Source: Corbicula japonica
Lineage: Eukaryota; Mollusca; Bivalvia; Venerida; Cyrenidae
NCBI GenBank assembly: GCA_038501625.1
Contig: JAZAYU010000008.1
Coordinates: 8,308,938 to 8,372,937, forward strand
Reading direction: 5' to 3'
DNA length: 64,000 bases
In this document: piece after piece, positions 22,924-34,900 of the stretch
Position numbering within the stretch: the first letter of the stretch is position 1
Layout of the letters: each line of letters starts with the position of its first letter
Translations under genes and position numbers: made by a program
Notes under the pieces: generated by a model
The model's input: only the letters and a program-made list of their open reading frames with translations
What the model was told of the DNA's origin: nothing
Database searches by the model: none

Positions 22924-25900
22924 TTAATTTTGTTCTTTTGGATCCTCATTTCTTTCATTGCTGTTCTCTTCCTCTCCATTTCTTACATCTTCCTGAAATC
23001 CATTACCCTGGTTACTGCTTGCCCCATTTGTATCTTCAATATTTGAAGAATTGTTATTTCTGTTCTCTTGATGCTTTTTACCTTTAACATTAACTTCTTT
23101 ATCTGACAAGTGTTTCTGAGCCAATCTATGCATGCTATGCAATTTCTTTCTGAATCTTTTCTGGTCATCTATTGTGCAACCCAAAACTTTAGACTGAAAA
23201 CGAGTGTCAATGTTTGAACCAAGTGGTTCTGGTAAACAAGCATTCAAATAACCTTCAACCTTCTTTGCATGTTTTTCTGGGTTTTCTTGAAAATGTTGGT
23301 GCAACTCCTCGATCAATTCTGTCACAGAATGATAGGCATCCTCCTGCATTTCATTTCTTGGAGTGGAAACTGATATTTCAATCGTCAAACAACGCAGGAT
23401 TAGACGCTCAATTGTGGTTTCAATATCTTCAATCTCCACTGCAAAAGAATAATAATGAAATAATTAATAGATATTGGTGATTTATCATGGGACAGAGTTC
23501 AGATGCATAAGGATATATAGCCAGCTGAACATAGTCCTGAGAGATATATATGGTATCTATGCATCCCTCCTGTGACAAATCCCATGACAAATCCTGCAAT
23601 ATAACACCAAAGGCTATTTATTATTTCACTTCTAACATAAATATACTTATTATAATTAGTTTACTACTTCCCAGAGAACCGTCGACAAGCAGTTCATGAC
23701 ATCAAGTGACATCATGAAGTAATATGGGGGCATAGCAGTGATAGATCGTGAATTTAATCACAGCTGCTTAGCTTATAAAGAATCTCAGCAGTTTTGTTAG
23801 AATTTCATATCAACATTCCCTTATATTGTAATTTTGTATCAGTTAATACTTGTTTGGATAAACAAAGGAACAGAACGGTCAAATACACCTGCTGACAGTG
23901 ATTCTGTGTAGTGTGAATTCATTTCAACTAGAAGCAAAATATTTTGTGACTTTGAAAGGAATGTTTTCTTAGGTTTGAAATTCATTCACATTTACTTATG
24001 AGTCAAGGATTTAGAAATTGATTGTCCAAGTCATCCTAATCATGTACAGACAATCAAATATTTAGCTCTTAGTTGGCCAGTGACAAGTATAATGTTTTAA
24101 AAATTATTCTAATCTGAATTATTATTTGAAAGTAGATTTTTAATCATAAGAAGATACAATGACAACTTGCATGTACTGTGATATATTTTCACAGTTATGA
24201 ATGAGAATAAGTTTATCACATAGATTACACTGCTACTAAAAAAATGAGTTCAGAATAACAGAATTAACAAAAAATAATTTGTTAAATGGCTACATCATGT
24301 TACATGGTATGCAAGAAACAGTATTCATAATGTGTACAAGGCATTTTGGACGAAAAAAAATAACCATTAAGCAACTGTTTTAGGTATCCCAACTAATTGT
24401 GCACAATGAGGGCTTTTCTACATATAAGAAAAGCACAACACCCTTACCATTCAAATCGATTCAGAAATGTTTCCTTCTACAGTTGTTAAGGCAGTAGCGG
24501 ATTTGGGGGTATAGTGGATAGCCCGTTTCTTTTCTGGGTCATTTTTAGCTCGACTATTCGAAGAATAGGGGAGCTATCCTACTCGCCCCGGTGTCGGCGT
24601 CGGCGTCCGTTAAACAAAAAATGCACTTTGGTCTATTACTTGAAAACTACTTATGATATCAACTTGAAACTTGGAATATATATTCACCATCAAATTCTAC
24701 ATCATAACCAACAACACCCATAACTCTGCTACAAATATTTTTCAAGTTATGCCCCTTTTTCACTTAAATTTTGCGTTAAGGAAAATATGCACTTTGGTCC
24801 ATAACTTATAAACTACTTGAGATATCAACCTGAAACTTGGAATATATATTCACCATCAAATTCTACATCATTACCAACAAGACCCATAACTCTGCTGTCA
24901 ATATATTTCAAGTTATGCCCCTTTTTTCTTATATTTTGTGTTAAGCAAAATATGCATTTTGCCCCTAACTTTAAAACTACTTGAGATATTGCCTTGAAAC
25001 TTTAAATATATTTTCACCATCAAAATCTACATCATAACCAACAAGACCCATAACCCTCCTTCCAATATTTTTCAAATTATGCCCCTTTTTCACTTACATT
25101 TTGTGTTAAGCAAAATATACAGTTGGCCCTTAACTTCGTTATAAATGGAGGGATTTCAAAATAACTTGGCACAAATGTTCACCATGACAAGGTGGTGTGT
25201 TGCGTACAATACCCATGCCTGTAGGTCCAAGGTCAAGGTCACTGTTACTAAAAATAGAATTTTCTTGCAAAATCGTGTCCGCTCTGTAACTTTGTTATTT
25301 CTTATTGGATTTTTAAATAACTTGATATAATTGTTCACCATATCAAGACGGTGTGTCACGTACATGCCCAAGCCTGTAGGTCAATGGTCAAGGTCACTGT
25401 TACTAAAAACAGAATTTTCTTGTCTAGGCTGTTACTTTGTTATGAATGGAGGGATTTCAAAATATCTTGGCACAAATGTTCAACATGACAAGGCGGTGTG
25501 TCCGCACAATACCAATGCCTGTAGATCCAAGGTCAAGGTCACTTACTAAAAATAGAATTCTCTTGTCCAGGCTGTAACTTTGTTATGAATGGAGGGATTT
25601 CAAAATAACTTGACACAAATGTTCACCATGACAGGGCGGTGTGTCACGTACCATACCCATGCCTGTAGGTCAAAGGTCAAGGTCACTGTTACTAAAAATA
25701 GAATTCTCTTGTCCGGGCTGTTACTTTGTTATGAATGGAGGGATTTCAAAATAACTTTGCACAAATGTTCACTATGACAAGGCAGTGTGTCCGCACAATA
25801 CCCAAGCCTGAAGGTCCAAGGTCAAGGTCACTGTTACTAAAAATAGAATTTTCTTGTCCGGGCTGTAACTTCATTATAAATGGAGGGATTTAAAAAAAAA

Positions 25901-28900
25901 ACTTGACACAAATGTTCACCATGACAGGGCGGTGTATCGCATATTATTCCCATCATTGCACTTGAGTGTCTGAAAATGATGCATAGTGGGGCATCCGTGT
26001 CCCATGGACACATTTCTAGTTTCACTTATATTTTCACTTAAGTGCACTTCATCGATAACTTTGCAATTACTTCAGGTATCAACTTCAAACTTCCATTATA
26101 TTTTTATTTCAGTTCTTTTTCTGTAACATCACTGAAGTGATTGATATTTGACTAAAAGTAAATGTCTCTAATAAAAAATTACTAACAAGTTTTCTAACAA
26201 ATTCAGAAATATTAAATTTTCATAGTTATTCCCCTATTCAGTTTAATATTTATGGTACATTTACGAATTATTTCTGTTATTTGAAATGAATTTCTCCCTT
26301 ACCATTCACTTGTTAATATTTTTCCGGATTGCACATGAATGTATGGCCATAGTTGTTATTGTTTTAATCTTCAAATTGCATTTGTTTCAAATGATTCGAA
26401 TAGTCGAGCATGCTGTCTCCTCTGACAGCTCTTGTCTTTATTTGTGCAATTAGAATAATTAACAATTATACCAACAGAAAGAGTGAATTCTCCTCTTCAC
26501 GTTAATGTATTTTGTTTTGATCTCAAATTTTGCAATGAAAGTTTATCTTAAACGAAGTAGAACGAGGCAATCGGAAGTCGATAACTACACCATGTTTTTA
26601 AATTATGTAAAGAACAATAAACATGAAGTTTTATATCAAAAGCCTGTAATTTTTCAAAGAATATGGTTTGGTTTGGTGTATTAATAAACCTTTTATCACT
26701 CATAAAAAACATTTGTTTATAAACCTGCAAATCGTCACCAAACAGAGATATAAATAACTACCCTGCACTTAGTCAGTAACAGATTGCATATGTATGCTAC
26801 TTCAGGGGATCGTCTCCAAATCAACTTGATCTGTCAAATCGCTGTCAGAGGCGAGTTTAAAGTTAGGTATGATGCGTAAACTAGTATAATTTACTAATTA
26901 TACCTACCCGTGCGAAAAAGAAATGATGCGCCATGCCTTCTCAATTAAAGAACATTAGGAACGTGAATAATAACTTGCGCTTTTTTATTTAAAAAACTTT
27001 ATAATTTACACAAACTTGATGCGCCATGCTTTCTCTGATACATAACCCCAGGGCTTTTCATAAGAAAATTGGGAAGACGCCCTGGCCTTTCCAATTGGGA
27101 AATTTATGCGCGATGACTGTTTATTTTGGGAAAACAAAATTAATTAAAAGGTATTTTCTTGTTTATAAAATTGAATAGTAATAGCTATTTTAACTTAAAT
27201 CTAATTTTTTAAGCACCTTATTTTTCAGACTTCAATTTTCAAACACCCCTCACAGGAGTTTTAACCATTTTTGGACAACTTACCTAACATTTTGGGAAGT
27301 GTCTCTTCCCCATTCGGGAAAAAACACTGTATTTTTGGATTGGGAAGAGGCCTTATATAGGCCTCTGATATATAAGGATGAAAAGCCCTGAAGCCTAACA
27401 AAAAAATATCGTACCATTGTCCCGTTTGCAAAACATGAAATAAAATCGATCATTTTAACTGCGCTATGTCTAGAAAGAAAATTATAACCGTAAACGGCTT
27501 CTGAAGTCGATCTACTGTATGACGTCATTTGTGTAAACTAAACTTTCACTGCAGAATGTTTGCTGGATGTTACAGCGTATTTTGGATAGAAAATGTGTTT
27601 CAAGTGCTTCTCTTTTGTTCTGGGGATGTTATAATACAATAATACGATGTTCTGAAAACGATGTCAGCGTCTAGGTTATTTTGTTTTCGATTTAATCGAA
27701 ATGAAAATGGCTTTGTTGCTGATGTTGAATTTCATTAGAGGCTATGTTACGGAATAATCAAGATGTCAGCAAGTTATATTTTCCATGGATATTATCAAAA
27801 AGGGGATGCTTTAGTTCCTTCCTTCTTTGCTCGAAATGGTCAGATGACAGAAGTAAGTCATTTTTATAAAGTTGTGTTCTGATTACTGACAACGCGGATG
27901 AATAATGATTCGGCTACGATTTATATCACATGCGGTCATAATAAACTGTCGCCAACATGTAGGCGGAGCCGACATGCGTTATCCATCAGTTCTTGTTACT
28001 AATTGGTTAACTCGCAAAGCTGATGACGCTGTCAATTATCGGCGCGATCAGCGATCTCTTGTTTATTAAGAATAGAGTTTTCATACTGATAATGCAATCA
28101 ACAGGTACCCAAGTCTCAGCGACTTGGGAGATAAGGCATGTCGGCCAAATTATGGCATGTCGCAAATTGGGTCCTGAAATTATGGCTTGTCGCATGCGAC
28201 TAGCGAAAATGGCCTGGGGGAAACCCTGATCCATGTATATCATATACAAAACCTCGAGCAGGAAAGTTGTCACAAAAGTTTAAAAAGAATGATATTTTTA
28301 AGAGAGAACACTATTGTCTGTTGAATGATATTGATAATTTTGTAGAATTTTTACTTTTAAAGACCCGGCAAGCCGTAATCTGCTTAGCTATCCGCTTCTA
28401 CCTGAAAACTGTATGTCTAAACAGGGTCTATTTAATTAGTAGGGTTATCGCACTCGCCGATTGGTGAAAATATGATGTCGTCGTAGATCACGTGATCGGA
28501 TCAACTTCCGCCGCCATTTGCAAATAGAGAAAAACACGACTGAAAAACGTGTGATCAATTCGTTAAATTATACCTTTTAAGATAATAATCGGGTACAATT
28601 ATCGGATTAAATACACAATGTAAGTATTTCTTTTATTGATTGAAGTTAATATCTGTTTGTATAATGTGTAATATGCAAATTTACCAAGTCTGTTGATAAT
28701 TGTTGTTCCCAATAATATAGACAAATTGGCCGATTTGGGTAGACAATGGGTTGTTTATCACAGCTTTCAGTAATTAGTAGCGATTGATAATTAAAAATTG
28801 TTTAGTGGAAAATGCAAAGAAAAGATGGGACAGTGCATCCAATGTAGAATTATATAGATACATTAGCTTGGGTATTGACAACAGGGCACGACAAATCCTG

Positions 28901-31900
28901 AAATTACTTGGTAGCCCACTGGGCTACCAGGATTTTTGCTTGGTAGCCCGGACTTTTCGGTTGCGTATTTATTACCTAAGATATATACACATTACAATAA
29001 TGATGGGATGGTTTTGGATTACTAGTCAATATTAAAACATCTCTCAGATTATTTAATTTTATTTATTTATTTTATTACAATACAAAAATCCCAGGTAATT
29101 CTCTGCATCACTTCAGGGATCATGTTTCACTCAGGGATATGAAGTAAGCCAGCTGACTTGAAATGTTGGAACCCGTTGGTTCTTGTCATATTCTTTGCCA
29201 GAGAATTTGGGTAGTTTGGGCGTTTATGTGATTTTATCATCTAGTTTTCTCTTCACTGATTTGGGAGTTGACTGCTGGCAGTGATTTGATAATTGGTTTT
29301 GAGTCGAAGGCTCAGTCTCCTAAATAGAAATAATTTCATGATATATTTCTACTCTTTTAATAACCCTTTATTAATCAGCAACCAGTTAAGTTTCAAGCAT
29401 GATCATATCAAATATTTAAATTCATTCCTGCCTTTGGATAAAAAAAGAAAAGAAACGCATAATATTTGAATTTAAGAGTCTCATCACTGTCTGCCCCTGA
29501 AACTCCTTAAACAACAAACATCAGATTTTTGTGTCGCCCTTTCGAAGAAATGGCGATACAAAGGGACCGCTTTGTCCGTCCGTCGGTCCGTCACGAAAAC
29601 TTAACGTTGGCTATAACCTTGCCATTTCTTAATATTTCTTCATGAAACTTTCAAATTATATTGCTTATGACAACACGCTCAAGATGATGCCAAATTCTCA
29701 ATGTCAAGGTCAAATTTGATGGAGTTATCCCCCTTTTTGTACTTAGATTTATATACGAAAACTTAACGTTGGCTATAACTTTGTCATTTCTTAATATTTC
29801 TTCATTAAACTTTCAAATTATATTGCTTATAACAACACGCTCATGATGATCTAACATTCTTTAGGTCAAGGTCACATTTGATGCAGTCATGCCCCTTTTT
29901 GTACTTGGATTTTCACATGAAAACTTAACGTTGACTATAACTTTGCCATTCCTCAATATTTCTTCATGAAACTTTCAAATAATATTGCTTATGACAACAC
30001 ACTCATGATGATGCCAAAGTCTTTATGTCAAGGTCACATTTCTTGCAGTTATGTCCCTTTTTGTACTTGGATTTTGACATGAAAACTTAACATTGGCTAT
30101 AACTTTGCCATTTCTCAATACTTCCTAATGAAACTTTCAAATTATATTGTTTATGACAACATGCTCATGATGATGCCAAATTTATAAAGTCAAGGTCACA
30201 TTTGTTGGAATTATGCCCCTTTTTTATACTTGGATTTTTACACGAAACTTAACATTGGCTATAACTTTGCCATTTCTCAATATTTCTTCATGAAACTTCC
30301 AAATTATATTGCTCAACACAACACACTCATGATGATGAGATGTTGTTTCTGTCAAGATGGAGTTATGCCCCTTTTTGAACTTGCATTTTTTCCGACATTG
30401 TACCAGAGGGCGACACAAGTGTTCAACTGAACACCCATCTAGTTAATTTATCTAGCCTATTCTGTAAACGTTAATAAAACACCATGCTTGAATATGATCT
30501 TCTTTAAATCAATATGATTAAAATTAGAAACAGAAACTCAACTGGCCTTTGGAGAAATATTTCTTTAAAATTATTTTATATCATATCTCATTTTATGTAA
30601 AAAAAAAACAACCAAGACCGGCATTTGGCAAGAAAACTTAACATATAACTTGCCTTCTGATGACAAAACGATTCATTTTCCATCAACAAAATACTAATCC
30701 AACTAAAAAAATAACATTTATAACACGTTATCTTTATGAAATTAATTAGAATTTTCAATTATGAAACGTTTTGCGAATTGTCACCTGTTTAAAGTTTTTA
30801 TTCCCTCGCCGACCATTGCTTTTCTCACCTACTAAATAATTAACCCAATCATCCTCAATCAACTGACATACTTACCAAAAACACCTTTGATCTGTCATAA
30901 AGTTGCCGAAACTGTGAAAGTTGCAATCAACAGGTTGTTTAATTGACAGAGTGATGATCTAATCAAAACACATTAAAGTACCGCATAATCTCGCCGTATC
31001 CTCGTGCTCGGTTATATACAAAGATAGCATACAACAGAGCGTGCGAGACTGACAGCGAGAGGTCAAAGGTGACGAAATCGATAATTACCCGCGCGTGTTG
31101 TTTTACAGTCTAGTGTCATAACGTTTCCTGTTTATTGGAATTGATGATTTGCCGGGCAACCAATATGGGAATTTTAAGGTGGCCAGGCGGGCACTCGCTG
31201 AAATTTTTTGGTAGTCCGCAGGGTCGAAATCGGTAGCCCGCGGGAACCTGGCAATGGATTTGTCGTGCCCTGATTGACAATTTTAACAGAAACTTTCGCG
31301 AAAATAGGCAATTTTGGAAAAATGGCGGCCATCCCCAAATATTACTCGTTAAATTTGCTCGCTATTCACACATTCAATTACCGACATAGGTGCATAAAGT
31401 TAGGATTTTTATTTAGTTCTTTGGTTGCATTGTGCATTAGTACATAAACTAGAATGTTGTGTTCCGCGGAACACATGTGTCGCCTGCTTGGAAAACGTTG
31501 AAATTTGGGCCTATGTTTAATCATATATAATAAAAATATTTTATTGAAGTTGATTTCAATACTACACAACAGAACACATGTGTCATCTAAATTACATTTA
31601 AAAGGGGAATAACTAAAATAATGGTGAAACCGGAGTTATCATTTTCAAAAATTGTTTTGTAAATGCAGATGAGTTATTCAAAGTATTAAGTGAATTAATT
31701 GAAGAAGTAATTTCCATTCTACAGGCAACACTAAGTTTCATGTTAAAGTTGCATTTGAAAGGGATATTACTCATAAAATATTGAAACTGGAGTTATCATT
31801 CTTGTCATCACAGATGGCATTGTTAGTGCTGATGATATATTCCAAGTACGAAGTGAATAGGACAAGTACTTTCAAAGTTATAGGCAACATTAAGTTTCAT

Positions 31901-34900
31901 GTTAAAGTTGCATTTGAAAGGGGCATAAGTAAAAAAATATTGAAACTGGAGTTATCATTCTTGTCGTCACAGATGGCACTGTTCATGCTGATGATATATT
32001 CCAAGTATGAAGTGAATAGGACAAGTACTTTCAAAGTTATAGGCAACATTAAGTTTCAGGTTAAAGTTGCATTTGAAAGGGGCATAACTCAAAAAATATT
32101 GAAACTGGAGTTATCATTCTTGTCGTCACAGATGGCATTGTTCGTGCTGATGATATATTTCAAGTATGAAGTGAATAGGACAAGTACTTTCAAAGTTATA
32201 GGCAACATTAAGTTTCAGGTTAAAGTTGCATTTGAAAGGGGCATAACTCAAAAAATATTGAAACTGGAGTTATCATTCTTGTCGTCACAGATGGCATTGT
32301 TCGTGCTGATGATATATTCCAAGTATGAAGTGAATAGGACAAGTACTTTCGAAGTTATAGGCAACATTAAGTTTCAGGTTTAATTGCATTTGAAAGGGGC
32401 ATAACTCAAAAATTATTGAAACTGGAGTTATCATTCTTGTCGTCACAGATGGCACTGTTCATGCTGATGATATATTCCAAGTATGAAGTGAATAGGACAA
32501 GTACTTTCAAAGTTATAGGCAACATTAAGTTTCAGGTTAAAGTTGCATTTGAAAGGGGCATAACTGAAAAAATATTGAAACTGGAGTTATCATTCTTGTC
32601 GTCACAGATGGCATTGTTCGTGCTGATGATATATTTCAAGTATGAAGTGAATAGGACAAGTACTTTCAAAGTTATAGGCAACATTAAGTTTCAGGTTAAA
32701 GTTGCATTTGAAAGGGGCATAACTCAAAAAATATTGAAACTGGAGTTATCATTCTTGTCGTCACAGATGGCATTGTTCATGCTGATGATATATTCCAAGT
32801 ATGAAGTGAATAGGACAAGTACTTTCAAAGTTATAGGCAACATTAAGTTTCATGTTAAAGTTGCATTTGAAAGGGGCATAACTGAAAAAATATTGAAACT
32901 GGAGTTATCATTCTTGTCGTCACAGATGGCATTGTTCGTGCTGATGATATATTTCAAGTATGAAGTGAATAGGACAAGTACTTTCCAAGTTATAGGCAAC
33001 ATTAAGTTTCAGGTTAAAGTTGCATTTGAAAGGGGCATAACTCAAAAAATATTGAAACTGGAGTTATCATTCTTGTCGTCACAGATGGCATTGTTCGTGC
33101 TGATGATATATTCCAAGTATGAAGTGAATAGGACAAGTACTTTCGAAGTTATAGGCAACATTAAGTTTCAGGTTAAAGTTGCATTTGAAAGGGGCATAAC
33201 TCAAAAATTATTGAAACTGGAGTTATCATTCTTGTCGTCACAGATGGCACTGTTCATGCTGATGATATATTCCAAGTATGAAGTGAATAGGACAAGTACT
33301 TTCAAAGTTATAGGCAACATTAAGTTTCAGGTTAAAGTTGCATTTGAAAGGGGCATAACTGAAAAAATATTGAAACTGGAGTTATCATTCTTGTCGTCAC
33401 AGATGGCATTGTTCGTGCTGATGATATATTTCAAGTATGAAGTGAATAGGACAAGTACTTTCAAAGTTATAGGCAACATTAAGTTTCAGGTTAAAGTTGC
33501 ATTTGAAAGGGGCATAACTCAAAAAATATTGAAACTGGAGTTATCATTCTTGTCGTCACAGATGGCATTGTTCGTGCTGATGATATATTCCAAGTATGAA
33601 GTGAATAGGACAAGTACTTTCAAAGTTATAGGCAACATTAAGTTTCAGGTTAAATTGCATTTGAAAGGGGCATAACTCAAAAATTATTGAAACTGGAGTT
33701 ATCATTCTTGTCTTCACAGATGGCACTGTTCATGCTGATGATATATTCCAAGTATGAAGTGAATAGGACAAGTACTTTCAAAGTTATAGGCAACATTAAG
33801 TTTCAGGTTAAAGTTGCATTTGAAAGGGGCATAACTGAAAAAATATTGAAACTGGAGTTATCATTCTTGTCGTCACAGATGGCATTGTTCGTGCTGATGA
33901 TATATTTCAAGTATGAAGTGAATAGGACAAGTACTTTCAAAGTTATAGGCAACATTAAGTTTCATGTTAAAGTTGCATTTGAAAGGGGCATAACTGAAAA
34001 AATATTGAAACTGGAGTTATCATTCTTGTCGTCACAGATGGCATTGTTCATGCTGATGATATATTCCAAGTATGAAGTGAATAGGACAAGTACTTTCAAA
34101 GTTATAGGCAACATTAAGTTTCAGGTTAAAGTTGCATTTGAAAGGGGCATAACTGAAAAAATATTGAAACTGGAGTTATCATTCTTGTCGTCACAGATGG
34201 CATTGTTCGTGCTGATGATATATTTCAAGTATGAAGTGAATAGGACAAGTACTTTCAAAGTTATAGGCAACATTAAGTTTCAGGTTAAAGTTGCATTTGA
34301 AAGGGGCATAACTCAAAAAATATTGAAACTGGAGTTATCATTCTTGTCGTCACAGATGGCATTGTTCGTGCTGATGATATATTCCAAGTATGAAGTGAAT
34401 AGGACAAGTACTTTCGAAGTTATAGGCAACATTAAGTTTCAGGTTAAAGTTGCATTTGAAAGGGGCATAACTCAAAAATTATTGAAACTGGAGTTATCAT
34501 TCTTGTCGTCACAGATGGCACTGTTCATGCTGATGATATATTCCAAGTATGAAGTGAATAGGACAAGTACTTTCAAAGTTATAGGCAACATTAAGTTTCA
34601 GGTTAAAGTTGCATTTGAAAGGGGCATAACTGAAAAAATATTGAAACTGGAGTTATCATTCTTGTCGTCACAGATGGCATTGTTCGTGCTGATGATATAT
34701 TTCAAGTGAATAGGACAAGTACTTTCAAAGTTATAGGCAACATTAAGTTTCAGGTTAAAGTTGCATTTGAAAGGGGCATAACTGAAAAAATATTGAAACT
34801 GGAGTTATCATTCTTGTCGTCACAGATGGCATTGTTCGTGCTGATGATATATTCCAAGTATGAAGTGAATAGGACAAGTACTTTCAAAGTTATAGGCAAC

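Noticed and set aside
27041..27398. 8 bp duplication around the 342 bp CAGGG element
   Set aside because: The flanks cataaccc and aagcctaa do not match well enough to claim a duplication.
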